56,478 nucleotides of DNA. Source: Welwitschia mirabilis. Lineage: Eukaryota > Gnetophyta > Gnetopsida > Welwitschiales. Under the pieces are notes generated by a model that saw only the letters and a list, made by a program, of their open reading frames with translations, made no database searches and had not been told where the DNA came from. Where the stretch lies: contig JBOZIK010000001.1 in assembly GCA_051453625.1 (NCBI GenBank), forward strand, positions 253,435,656 through 253,492,133, in the 5' to 3' direction. Positions within the stretch are counted from its first letter, which is position 1. Every line of letters starts with the position of its first letter. The translations under genes were made by a program, and so were the position numbers. Below, piece after piece: positions 11,681 to 22,479 of this stretch.

Positions 11681-12352
11681 TTAAGCACTGTATAGGAAGA
11701 TGTTCAATTTTAAGATTGAAGACTGTCTACTCCATTTAGTATCTAAGATGATTTTATCTACACTATAACTATTTAATTGTATATAGATAAAAATTCTAGC
11801 CATTGTTATTTTTGCTGTGAGATCAGTATTTCTATTGAGTTTAACAAATTTCCCTAACGTATCTCCAAATTGCTTTAAAAAATAAGGGTGCCATATTTTT
11901 AGGCAAGAGTTTGAAATATGAATCCAAATCGAAATATTCTCAAAGATAGAGGATATATCAAGAATAAAATAAGACCATTTTGCTAAAGCTACACCTCTTT
12001 GTCCAAAAAAATATGGGCCTCCTGCCAAAACCTTATTTATAGCATCTTTTGAGTCAAAAATAAAATGCAATAGTCCATATCAAAAAAGAATTACATTATA
12101 TTTTACTAAAAGTCTTTATTCACATCATAAGAACATCTTTTCTATGAAAGGAAACCCTCTTAAAGTTTAGAACTTGCTAATAAAAATATTTCTAAATTGA
12201 GCCTCTAAGTGTTTAGAATAGTTCATAGGCATCTTAGCATGAAAGGTGTCATCATCATGTTTAAAGCCAAAACCCAAGTTGAAAAACTTTTGAAAATTGT
12301 TTTTCCTTATCGAAGTCCAATAAAATTTCATTCTAGAGGATTCTGCTGCCAT
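11681..12352 (-). pseudogene. LINE1 ORF1 (DUF4283-like nucleic-acid-binding protein)
   Basis: An ATG at 12,352 starts a 61-codon open piece (MAAESSRMKFYW...). The main piece, 11,681-12,070, contains FIFDSKDAINKVLAGGPYFF, then WSYFILD, ISIWIHISN, LKIW and TAKITMARIFIYI. This is the DUF4283 pattern of plant LINE ORF1 proteins (F.F....D...VL..GPW.F....L.L..W.P......PVWV.L..LP...W.......G.....D......ARV.VE). It would bind element RNA. The pieces are separated by stops and a shift, so it is inactive. Confidence 0.8.
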
Positions 12353-12906
12353 TGAAGAGTCAGTTGCACTTTCACTACCTTAGACACCTTAGATCCACTT
12401 GATTACATCCTTTTGGGTTTTTGGAATTCATAAGTCGTCAATTAGAAAACCTCCCCTTGAGGGTTGAAAAACCAATATAAGGTCTAAGTGTATGCTTCTA
12501 TGTGCTTTCAGGTTTTCACAGTAGAACGCACTACCAAGGAGTTAATAAAAGGTCGTGTTGAAGATGCGCCATACCAAAAACTCCTGAGTGCGAGCTTCAA
12601 ACATTACCATAGGAGAGAACCTAGCATGAAGCGATAGTGGAAGATAGAGAACACATTGGCATGTCAAAGACGTGCCAGAAGAACCCTTCATAGTGCCATT
12701 GTAATAGCTCCTGCCACATCCCCTGAAGAGAAACTTTAGCTTTGCTATTTCTTTTGCCTTCCCTACCATTAAATAAAAATGTTATTTTTCATTAATACTC
12801 GGGCATAATGACATAATTGCATTCACATTATGAAGACTGGTGAAGAGCTCAAGCTATCTTAGCTCTCATAGCATATCTATATAAGTATGAAAAGAAGGAT
12901 GTTTTT
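12353..12906 (-). other. LINE1 5' leader
   Basis: Lies between the first ORF1 ATG and the inferred insertion boundary. It contains a 75-codon open stretch on the minus strand (12,542-12,769) with no recognised domain. It is GC-richer than its surroundings, as LINE 5' promoter regions can be. The boundary at 12,907 rests on where similarity to Ty3 element 2 resumes. Confidence 0.45.
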
Positions 12907-12924
12907 GCATCAAATAATTTGATC

Positions 12925-13340
12925 TCTTTCTTAAGATATCCTAGACTGATTTCCATTACCCCTTTCCTAAAATAAATATTAGCATGTGTAGTAGCCATCT
13001 AAGGTCTTCCCAAAATTATTGGATAAGTATCTTCTTGAGTCTTCATTACTAAATAATCTATCAAGTAGATAAATCCCTAAAGTTTGATGAATATATCATT
13101 TAGATCGCCTTCTCATGTTACTACTGAACCATATATCAGGTATAATTTTTCCAAGCAAGGTATTAATTTTAGCTTTCCTAATTTCTCATAAGTCTCATAT
13201 GCCATCACATTAACACTTACTTGTAAATCCATAAGAGCTTCTACTTTGAGCTTCCCATCAATTTTTATGTCTATAATAAGTGTTCTTGAGTAACTGTACT
13301 TTTCATGTTATTTATTTTGAAGAACTTCGGTGGAAGCCTA
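12925..13340 (-). pseudogene. Aspartic protease remnant of Ty3 element 1
   Basis: The minus strand at about 13,201-13,290 reads TLIIDIKIDGKLKVE, then ALMDLQVSVNVMAYE. The catalytic DSG/DLG triad of the family (ALLDLGASVNLM in Tat/Athila) is seen as DLQ. The C-terminal motif follows at about 12,985-13,022 as YPIILGRPWMATTHANIYF. It would process the Gag-Pol polyprotein. Similarity to the element 2 protease (35,080-35,330) is clear. Stops are present. Confidence 0.8.
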
Positions 13341-13888
13341 AGAAACTTGATCTTTCCTAACCATCTCAATTTGTTTTTCATTTTTAGTTTCTTTTTTATT
13401 CTTTTGTTTTAGGCATATGCTCTTCATTTGCTTCCAATACATAGTTATATCTTTTAATAATTTTAAAAGAGGTAATGATATTATTGTATCCTTTAGAACT
13501 TTTGTTAAATATTCTATGTCCTTTTTAATTTTTGGATGTTCTATTTATTTACTTCTTATTGAAAAAGGCAGAGGATTTACTGATACATTAACTAATGATT
13601 CCTTTCCTATATTTATTTATTTTTAAATTAGAGATCTATTTAAATTTGTTTTTTTAATTAATTTTCATCTATCATGATTTGTTTTTCAGATCTAGTAGTT
13701 ATTACTTTACTTGTTGCTTTCCTTGAATTTGATTGAGGTTGAGTAGGAAACTTTCCTTCTTTCTTTTCTAACTTTGATTTTTCTTTTATATTTTTTCAAT
13801 CTTTATTGTTTTAATTCCTATAATAATCATATTGATCTTGGGTTTTTGAATTTTCAAACTTTTGTAAAGGCTTTTCTGACTTACCTTT
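13341..13888 (-). other. Gag-protease spacer of Ty3 element 1
   Basis: Lysine- and glutamine-rich on the minus strand, interrupted by stops. Matches the usual variable spacer after gag. The plus-strand open frames here (13,417-13,965) are translations of T-rich sequence and have no family motif. Confidence 0.45.
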
Positions 13889-14870
13889 TCATTTCTTCCT
13901 ATGATAAGGATATGGGTTTTTGCTTATTTGAGGTCGATTTCCTATATTTAGATATACTATATTAATATCCAACCATGAACATTCTATTTCTTCATGATTA
14001 TTTTCTTCATAGTATTCCCATATCAGTCCCTCTTCTTCTCTAAAGTGTTGTACAACTAACTGATCAAATTTTTCTACCATACTATTAGTTAAGTTTTTAG
14101 CTAGTTCTTTCATAAGACTAATATGCTTTGAACTATACACACTACCATCTGCTTTTGGGGTAAATACTTCATTTATTATTTTCTTCTTTTTACTTTCTTA
14201 TTTCAATCCTTGACTCCTATTATAAAACTAAGTAATAGCTTCTCCTACCTCTTGAGCATTCTTTGTCTTGATGCTTCCTCTACATAGCAAGTCTAATTCC
14301 TTTAGAGTTTGACTCTATAATTTTCTAAGAAATTCCCTGACTCGTTCTTTAGCTGCAATTCCGTGGTTAGAACATTTAGATATCAATAAATTATATCTAG
14401 CTATGAACTCATCAAATCTTTCATTATTTTTTTGTTTCATATTTAAAATTTATTCTCTTAAATCTTCAACTATTCTTATGGGCTAAAATTTATCTAGGAA
14501 ATCATTCTTAAGGATTCTCGATGAATTAAAGGCATGATTAGGATTTCTATGATATCATAAATGTGTATCCTCTTTAAAAAAAAAGGAAAATTCCTCAGAA
14601 AATCAGATTTTGAATCAAGATAATTGCTTTACAAAAGGCATCAAATAAACTCAAGTGCAGTAGAGGTTCTTCTGATTTCTTACCCTTGAAAGTGGGTATT
14701 GATGTTATATTTATATTTCTTACTTTTTTTGAGCATTCTAAGGCTATAAGATTAATAGGAATTAAATGTTCTAACCAAGGTGTATCATAATTCAAAGCTT
14801 TTGAATCTCCATCATCTTCTCAATAGCATCCTACTAGAAATTTCTTTGCAGGTTTATTGATCTGAGCCAT
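13889..14870 (-). pseudogene. gag remnant of Ty3 element 1
   Basis: Starts at ATG 14,870 with MAQINKPAKKFLVGCY. At about 14,595-14,800 it continues into PWLEHLIPINLIALE and then IPTFKGKKSEEPLLHLSLF, matching the Tat/Athila gag motif (P.F.G...EDP..HL..F). At about 14,220-14,440 it reads KQKNNERFDEFIARYNLLIS and EVGEAIT, a gag capsid-like stretch. The last open piece, 13,889-14,140, reads LMKELAKNLTNSMVEKFDQL. Gag forms the particle. The frame is unusually well kept for this window, but stops and shifts remain. Confidence 0.75.
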
Positions 14871-15150
14871 TTGAGAAGATTCTCATTGAGTGATAGGTGA
14901 TTTAAAAATAGTAAACAACTATTGTTCTGTTTAATTCATTAATTTAGAAAAGATTTATTTTCTTACAGTCTTTCTAATAATGGTTTTATCCATTGTAAAA
15001 TATTTCTTCTATTTATATCATAATCGTACTTCTAGTCTACTCATCCAAATCATATTTGTTAGGATCTCTAACAAACCTACCTCTTTCATCCCATCATTTC
15101 CCTTGACTATCTCATTAGATTATGCAATTGTTCATCTGTAGTAGTTGTCT
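14871..15150 (-). other. Ty3 element 1 leader upstream of gag
   Basis: Non-coding, directly 5' of the gag start with respect to the element. No primer-binding site or LTR end could be placed. Confidence 0.35.
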
Positions 15151-15990
15151 TTAGGATAGCCCTTCTTCAAGCACTAAAATGATGAAAGATTATTTTGTAA
15201 AATAAATATAGAAAATACTATGAAATTATACTAAAAAATATAGAAAACCATGTTGTTGTTAACCTAAGATAAGTTTAAACCATTAAATTAAAAGCAAAGG
15301 TTTACTAAAGAACTAATTGAGAGACTAATCCCTTCAACCATTTAGTTCAAAATGCATCATCAAGATAAACTCATTATCAAGTTATTTGAATAAGCTAGGT
15401 TGATAGTTGATACGTTTGCTATATACATATATTACATTATGGGGAATGAAGAAAATGAAAAAACATAATAGAGATTTCATTAAATGTTGAACAATACATA
15501 TTTCTAAGTATTACTAGTTATCCTAACTTATGTTTAACTACATAAACAAGAGCAAGTAAAAATAATATTACTTTTTTAAATAATAAAAAATAATCATAAT
15601 ACTACTCAAAATATTAGCTTTTGAGATTTATATTAAAATACTAGCACCTTATATAAAAATGTACTGATAAGTTTGTATTATATTTTGTAGGTAACACTAG
15701 AATGTTAGAGATGCTGTTGCACCCTTTCTAGGAATTTTGAAGCTTTCCTTTAACCCTGTGCTTAGCTCTATTTCTAAAGCCTTTTTGCCAAAAGATTCCT
15801 ACTATCTATGGTGATCTCCTTCTTATACCCTTTGGCCCTTTCTGTTTTGCCATCTTCCTTTGTTGCTCCTGAAGAATAGGTTTATTGTTGGAGGAGTTGC
15901 TCTATTTTTGTCACCTTGACCTTATCCATCATCCTCATGCCAAATGACATTTTGTACTTGCAACATAATGATATATGTATGCTAACTTAC
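15150..15990 (-). repeat. Leader block of Ty3 element 1, shared with 24,800-25,720
   Basis: Aligns by eye over about 0.85 kb with 24,800-25,720 in the same orientation. Shared landmarks are GAAAACYATGT near 15,246, a TATATACATAT...GGGGAAT segment near 15,420, and ATGRCATTTTGTAC near 15,950. In element 1 it lies just 5' of gag. It could be the end of an upstream ORF plus spacer, or LTR. A minus-strand frame at its right end is lysine-rich with many stops. Confidence 0.6.
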
Positions 15991-16654
15991 TAACATAGTA
16001 ACAACCTAACCTATTGACTACTAGTATATTAACCTAAATGGTAAAAAGAAATATCAAATACCATTTAAAATATATATTTATATATATATACACCAAAATA
16101 AAAAGATTTATTAATAAGAAAAATTTATATCATTATCTTTACTCATCAATCATAGAAGAGCATAAATACTTGTAGCCCATTTCTAGGTTAGTATAAGCCA
16201 TTTATACATTTTTCCAACATTGTTTACATATTTAATGTAAAATAATAAGATGAATGCATTTCTATAAGAAAAATAAAGGAGGAGGTAGATCAAGTGCATC
16301 ATCAAAGTAAATCTCTGTTCAATGTGACTTATAACATTGTATATCTTTAAACACTCATAACAATATAGGACTGTATATTCTCATTAGCAAAAAATATGGG
16401 GAAAAACTCTCATAGGTGCAAGAGGGACAAACTGCTGAAGTAATCTGATATGAAATTTAAAAATACCAAACAAAATGCTTTACTTTAGAAACAACTGGTA
16501 ATTTTCAAATTGAGTGAAAATGATATTTTCACACATTCTCTAACTTGTTCATATTCCATTAACAATTAGGTTGAGGAGGTAGATTATGAACAAAGCAAAG
16601 AAGGTTATAGATTTTATTTACTTAAAAAGGTACTAAACATATTCCATTCATTTA

Positions 16655-17688
16655 AAAAAAAAAAGTATATATATTAAACTAGAAATGTATATCAGAGGGT
16701 GATAATGCCCAAGGATGATAGGACAAATAAACTATTCAAAAACAAAGAAAAGGTATTCTGCTGACTATTCTAGAGAGGACTATGAAACAAAATAGAAAAA
16801 AGGATGAAACCACCCCTAATGAAATAGATAACATGGGAACTGCTTATGTAAAAGAGTAAAAGCAAAGAAGAGTAAAAGCATAGAGCTACTAACTGATTGG
16901 GGGTGAAAATTCCCCAAGATATCAGAAGTTACAAAAAACTTAACTTTGAAGAAGAAAAGACCTAGAAGATGAGAATTAAAGTCCTTGACAGAATGAGAAC
17001 AAGTTACACTCTTTGTGTTCAAGTAAGAAATGCCCCATATCATTAGAGAGTACCTCAAAAACTTGATTTACCTTCTTGAATTCTTCTGAACCTACTGGCT
17101 TTTATCTGAATGCATTCTGAGGGATTTCTTCCTATAACTGGACTTAATGGCTTGAGGGAGGACTCAGTGAGAGAGTCCTAATGTGATAAAGGGGCATCTC
17201 TTCAATCCTTGAATTGTTACCAACATAACTTTTCGTCGAGCAGTAATCATATTAATGTCCTTCTAAGAGTGAGGCTAAATTTCCACTGAAGAATAATTTA
17301 ATGTAGAGTTCTAGGTAGGGTTGAGGCTTGTTGCTATCTGAGAAGAGGTCTGGTCATGCCTACGTCATTCCTAGGAATTAGGGGACGAATGTTCCTAAAT
17401 TGGTTCCTGAGCTGTCTTATGGGAAGGCTTTTGAGAAGTCTCCTATTAGGATAGGGGCCAAAATGTCTCCTCCGAATGACATGGGGGTGAAGTCACTTCC
17501 CTTTAACTAGGGTTTCCATATGCAGTAGTTTCCACGAGATTAGTGATTCCTTCCATAATGGCTCTTTCTTTAGAGGCTATCCTTGAGGGAGTTTGATATG
17601 GGTGTCATTGAGGAGGAGGGGTAGGGGCCTCTCTTACCCTGATTTCTTGGGCTACTTTTCATAGAGCCAAAACTAGACCTCAAGGCCT
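16655..17688 (-). mobile_element. LINE3: 5'-truncated LINE with 19-bp target-site duplication
   Basis: A 1,034-bp minus-strand insertion flanked by AACATATTCCATTCATTTA (16,636-16,654) and AACATATTCCATCCATTTA (17,689-17,707), one mismatch in 19. The uninterrupted sister repeat (near 18,630-18,650) shows the empty site, AACATGTTCCATCCATCTA. The 3' end (left) is a TTTAATATATATAC plus T-run just before the duplication; a long A-tail is not visible. The internal sequence is collinear with the last ~1 kb of LINE2, including a J-domain. Long duplication and 5' truncation are the marks of target-primed reverse transcription. Confidence 0.88.
16976..17330 (-). pseudogene. LINE3 ORF2 C-terminus with DnaJ-like J-domain
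   Basis: On the minus strand from about 17,246 the frame reads DINM, then GLKRCPFITLGLSH, a stop, VLPQAIKSSYRKKSLRMHSD (HSDK at 17,101-17,112). After a one-base shift near 17,075 it reads EEFKKVNQVFEVLSND and ends at a stop at 16,976. This follows the J-domain pattern: helix I and II (YRK.SL..H), the loop tripeptide, then helix III (EEF..VN.AFEVL). The tripeptide is H-S-D rather than the canonical H-P-D needed to stimulate Hsp70 ATPase. It matches the LINE2 C-terminus, including LN/DY/FSS and DINM upstream. Broken by two stops and a shift. Confidence 0.82.
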
Positions 17689-18138
17689 AACATATTCCAT
17701 CCATTTACTTGAGAGAATCCCACATGGATTTATTAGTAATAATCATCTAGAGATTATGTTCCAAAGGATTCTTTAACTTAAAATATGCAAGGCTTATTAT
17801 TGTGGATGAGCCATATACTATTCAAAAATCTATCCATTAAATCCATGTTTACATTTGAATTCTCATGTATTTGGTCCCTAAAACTTAGAAAATTAATATA
17901 TTTTCAAGGGTATAAATTATTATATTTGTCATTGAAGCACTTCTACCCATACTCATTTGTTAAGTTTCAAAACTTATTATTAAGAAGGATTGGAAGCATC
18001 ATAAAAATTAACAAATTTTATTGTTAGATAGTATATGAAGTATTATCTTTTAGTAATGTAAGCAATAAAATTAAAAAAATAATTGTATCTCTATGATTTA
18101 AAATATACTTACACAATGCTTTCAACTATTTTGGTAAA

Positions 18139-18934
18139 AATCATAGAAGAACGTAAATATTTGGTAGTCCACTTCTAAGTTAGCCTAAGCCATTTATATA
18201 GTTTCACAACATTACTTACATATTTCATATAAAATAATAGGACAAATGCATTTCTATAAGAAAAGAAAAGGAGGAGGTAGATTGGCTACATCACCAAAGT
18301 AAATCTCTTTTTAATGTGGCTTATAGCATTGCAGAGCTTGAAGCACCCATAACCAAATAGGATTTTATATTTGCATTGATACAAAAAAATATGGGGGAAA
18401 AACTCTCATAGCTATAAGAGGGACAAACTGCTAAATTAATCTGATATAAAATTTAAAAATACCCAAAAAAATGCTTCACTTTAGAAACAACTAGCAATTT
18501 CCAAATTGAGTAAAAATGAGACTTCCACACATGCTCTACATTGTTCACATTTCATTAATAATTACACTGAGGAGCTAGACAATGAGCAAATCAAATAAGG
18601 TTATAGATTTTATTAACCTTAAAAGGTAATAAACATGTTCCATCCATCTACTTGAGAGAATCCCTTATGGATCTATTATTATTAATCAATAAGAGGTTAT
18701 GTTCCAAAAAATCCTTCAACTTGAAAAATGCAAGGCCTATTATTGTGGATGAACCATATAGGGTTCAAAAATCTATCCATTACATCCATGTTTACACTTG
18801 AATTATTATATATCTAGTTTGTAGGACTTAATAAATTAACATATTTTCAAGGGTATAAATGATCATATTTATGATTAAATTATTTATACCCGTATTTATT
18901 TGTTAATTTTTAAAAATTATTATTAAGAAGGATT
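18139..18934. repeat. Direct repeat R, right copy (uninterrupted)
   Basis: A 796-bp copy of the left repeat, without the LINE3 insertion. Starts AATCATAGAAGAACGTAAAT and ends TTATTATTAAGAAGGATT. Provides the pre-insertion reference for LINE3. No coding sequence recognised. Confidence 0.8.
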
Positions 18935-20992
18935 AACTTTTAGAATACTATTTACAAGTAATCTTGAGCTACTCACAGTTTGTTAAAACTTAAGAGCTAA
19001 AAAGGGCTAGTCCCATCATCCAGACTACCAATGCCATAGAATTTTGCATCTAAATTGATCTTGTGAAAAATAAAAAAAGAAATAAGGGATAAGTTGATAA
19101 ATTAACCTTAGAGCCTAATAATAACCTAGTCTATAAAGACTAAGGACTACATATCCATGTTCTACCCTCGAAGGAGATCTATTGCTACCTATTTATTAAC
19201 ATCAAGCCATAGATTCCTTTATCCCTAAGGAGAGTTATACCTTAAGGGTTAAACATCATACCCTATCATCCATTCATCATTGATTACTTGATGATGAAGC
19301 TTGAAGCCCATCATCATCAGAGCACTATTTATTATTCCAAGCTATGATGAGGGCTTGTATCATCATGAGGTTCTAAGCCTTCTTTCTCCTTTCTTAGGAA
19401 TAACCGACTCATACAACATTTATGGAGCTTTACCCTAGAACTTGATTTGTGTTAATTTGGTATTTTCTAAAGTATTTATGTCACTATTAAATGCACTTTG
19501 ATCTATGATTGAATTCGCTTTACTTTCCCTCTTTAATTCAATTATGATAACTCGTTGTATAGTCATACATTTTGAATGTTATTTCATAGTTCTTTCTTAA
19601 ATCTATTCCTTTAATGCTTTATAGGTTTTAAATGATTGATATATTAGTTGATGATGTCTTTCATGCTATCTTAGTATTTTCTACATTTCATTGTGATGTA
19701 ACATTTATACTACTTATACTTTTATTACATTTAGAGTCTATAATGGATACTTTATTATTAATCTATGAATCTAAGTTGTACTTAGAAAATATCTTTTACT
19801 TGGTTAAGTTTTACGTGATCAATTTCCTTATGAATAGTTTTTTCTAATTCCTAAAAGAAGATATTTAATTAAGTGAATTTAGTATTTAATTATTATCTGG
19901 AGCCTTATTCTAATCAATTACCTTTTTCTAATCAATTCTACCTTTTAAAGCCTTTATTAATTCTTACAAGCCTTAATGCATCTTTATAGTCCCTATGAGA
20001 AAATGATAATTAGGGTTAAGTATATTATAATACACCATCCTAGTTTCTTATTTAAAATTGATATTTGTACCTTGATAGCTAAGGTGCATCTTCTGTAGAT
20101 CACAATTTATTACAAAAGCTAGGGTGTACCAAGTTTTTGATGGTGTACTGGGGATTGCATTTGGTGTTTCTTAGCTTATCAAAAATCATTTTCCTTATAA
20201 CATTTTTGGATTTTAGATTAATCTTATCACAATTGAAAAAATTAATTTATAATTTTTGTAAGGACTATGTGCATCTAGAACATAAGAGCATGCATCTACA
20301 AATACTTACCTCAACCATGTTATGTAAAACTTTGATTTTATTTAAGTATGATCTATAGACACTTATCTCAAGTTGTAGAGAAGGTAGGTTTAAATCTATT
20401 TAAAATTCATGAAACCTCTCTTTTTGTTTCACTACCAATAGATGCCTTTATTTATGAATAAAAAATTTTGAAATAAGAAACTTTTTCTATCAAATGCCCT
20501 ATGTCATTAGTATAAATTTACTCTTTGTTTATAATCTATTTTCTACAATGTAAAATTCAAAATTTTACTAATGTCATTCTTGTTTGACTTGTGCCACCAT
20601 TATTTTTACAAATTTTATTAGTGTTCAAATCTCAAATTAGGTATTTTAAAAAAATTATCAATCTACATTCGTACTTTATAACAAAAATATTTTTATCAAT
20701 CTTCACTTGTCATGCATTATTGGATTAGATATACTGCTAGAAAATTTTATAGGAAAAGTGATGAATAATCAAAATACTAATTTCTCTAAAATAACTCTAA
20801 CATCATCTTTGATTAAAAGCACTCAAAACCTATATTTTAGATTAGTGAAACCTTAACTAAAATCCCATAGATAACCTATAGTATTTGTTAATGATCCCTT
20901 AAGAGAACATTACAAGATTTATGGTGACCTAGGTATCTAGCTGCATCTTCTTATATAGTGTTTCTTTCATAGATAAATTAAATTGAGATACA
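18935..20992 (+). other. Presumed 5' LTR and leader of the plus-strand Ty3 element
   Basis: Non-coding. It precedes a gag start at 20,993 and is the length expected for an LTR plus leader in this lineage. The stretch 19,130-19,450 is GC-richer with repeated CATCATCA motifs. Open frames here (19,632-19,847; 20,137-20,358) have no family motif. No TG...CA boundaries or primer-binding site were identified, so this is an inference from position. Confidence 0.4.
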
Positions 20993-21560
20993 ATGGCCAC
21001 CATCAACTTATTGCCAAAATTTCATGGCTTAGATTTTAAAGATTCTTATGAGAACTTAAGAGTTTTTAATGCTATAATTTCAGTTGTAGAATATCAAGAT
21101 GAAGTAAAAAGGATGAAACCATTTTTTTATCCTTAAAAGAAAAAGTAAAATCTTATTTATGCAATCTAAAACTTAATTTTATTAGATCATGATTAAATTC
21201 CACATGTGAGTTTTTGAAAAAGTAATTCCAAGCATACAAAACCAATAAACTTAGAGAAAAAAATAAGAACTTACAAAAACAAGATAAAAAACATTTTCAC
21301 AAGCACTTTAGGCACTCTAAAAACTTATTAAAGAGATGTTTGTAACAAGGTTTAAGTCTTGGAATATTATTAAGAGTTTTAATAAAGGACTAACTATATA
21401 AAATAGGCAACTAATAGAGATGATGAGTGATGTAAATTTCACATCTAAAGAGCTAGATAAGGCATAGAAAACTTTTGAATACATAGCTAAGAGCATTAAA
21501 AAATTAAATAAACCTTATAGAGACATTAAAGTAGTTAAACAAGACTCTAAACTATAAGAG
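20993..21560 (+). pseudogene. gag remnant of plus-strand Ty3 element
   Basis: Starts MATINLLPKFHGLDFKDSYE, with the diagnostic gag motif (LPKFHGL...D.Y..L..F). Then VVEYQDEVKRMKPFFYP aligns with the family's VKMRAFPFSL, followed by frames for LCNLKLNFI and FLKK as in the capsid-like region. Stops occur from about 21,136 on. In this lineage Gag is the particle protein. Confidence 0.75.
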
Positions 21561-22479
21561 GATGGATATATAAATTGGATGAGAAAATAATCTTACTTTA
21601 GAAGTTGGATTATCTCACTAAGAGGTTAAATAGCTTTAAGATGTTTAAATCTAAGAAAACCAATAATGGAGCTATATGTGTAATATGTATTTTTGATGAA
21701 CATGAAACTAGTTTATTCTTGTGCTTTACTCTATAAAGAGATAGTGACTAAATAAGTGAATGTTAAATAAGATAAAAGGCCCTTTTTAAGATGACAACAA
21801 CATAAACCATTATTCCTTTTTGAATATTATTACAACTTAAATTATAGAAATCATCATGGTTTTTCATGGAAGACCATATAAAATGAAACATTTACTTAAA
21901 AGCTACCTAGTAAATATTAGAGTACATAATTAAAGAACATTTATAATAATTCATGAATGCCTAGTTAGCTACTAATAATAACCAAGATAAAATCAATAAT
22001 AAAACATCTTAAACCCTCTAATGTTTAATATAAAAATTAAACCAACTTTCTCAAACTACAACCCACATATTAATCATACTTAATGAAAAAGAAAATAGTA
22101 AGATTCTATCCCAATTTGTTCCTAATCCAACAAGTGTTAATATAGTTAAACAAGAAGAAGAAGATGGGAAAGTGAATATCATCTTACTTAGAAGTGGTAA
22201 CCAAAAAAAGGAATATGTTCAACCACCTAAGAAAGACATTTTTACATCTAACACCATTTCTAAAGTCATCCTTAAAACTGAAAAAAATTAAGTGGATGAT
22301 ATGAGAAGATTTAGATAAAATGAATTATAAAAGATCCATTTGAAAAATGCCTCATACCATTAGGGAAGAAATAGCTTGAAGTAGAATCCCTAAAGACCTT
22401 TAAGGAAGTAAAGAAAAACATTTCACTTTTAGATGTCATCAAGCAGGTCCTAGCTTATGCTGAGTTTCTTAAAGATATG
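21561..22479 (+). other. Gag-protease spacer of plus-strand element
   Basis: Lysine- and asparagine-rich remnant frames with many stops. A stretch at about 22,160-22,200 reads EEEDGKVNIILLRSGN, resembling the V..I.LRSG motif that precedes the protease in Tat/Athila polyproteins. No other motif was recognised. Confidence 0.5.

Larger units (their letters stand above)
6411..12906 (-). mobile_element. LINE1: near full-length plant L1-type LINE inserted in Ty3 element 1
   Basis: Minus-strand LINE of about 6.5 kb including a 927-N gap. Read right to left it has a 5' leader, ORF1 with a DUF4283-like domain (11,681-12,352), an ORF2 endonuclease (10,300-11,100), RT (8,850-10,130), a zf-RVT region (about 8,300-8,520), a gap, and a 3' end with an A-tail (poly-T on the plus strand at 6,411-6,419). 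It sits exactly where Ty3 element 1 breaks between protease and RT. Candidate decayed target-site duplications are ACATTAGATAAC (6,399-6,410) and GCATCAAATAAT (12,907-12,918), which differ mainly by transitions. Target-primed insertion is inferred. Confidence 0.82.
600..15990 (-). mobile_element. Ty3/gypsy element 1, Tat/Athila-type, degenerate, split by a LINE
   Basis: Composite of minus-strand Ty3/gypsy remnants in canonical order when read right to left: leader (15,150-15,990), gag (from 14,870), protease (about 12,925-13,340), a 6.5 kb LINE insertion, then RT, RNase H and integrase down to about 3,560, followed by non-coding 3' sequence. The RT motif VFMDDFS, the protease motif DLxxSVNVM and the integrase order (after RNase H) are those of the Tat/Athila branch of Ty3 elements. 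All reading frames carry stops, so the element is dead. No confident LTR pair was found; the outer boundaries are approximate. Element 2 (29,200-35,708) is a parallel copy and supports the layout. Confidence 0.8.
16148..17991. repeat. Direct repeat R, left copy (interrupted by LINE3)
   Basis: About 791 bp of repeat sequence in two parts, 16,148-16,654 and 17,708-17,991, split by LINE3 and one target-site duplication. Starts AATCATAGAAGAGCATAAAT and ends TTATTATTAAGAAGGATT. Nearly collinear with 18,139-18,934. The two copies are separated by about 147 bp. They do not begin TG or end CA, so they are not simple LTRs; a decayed tandem duplication is more likely. Confidence 0.8.
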
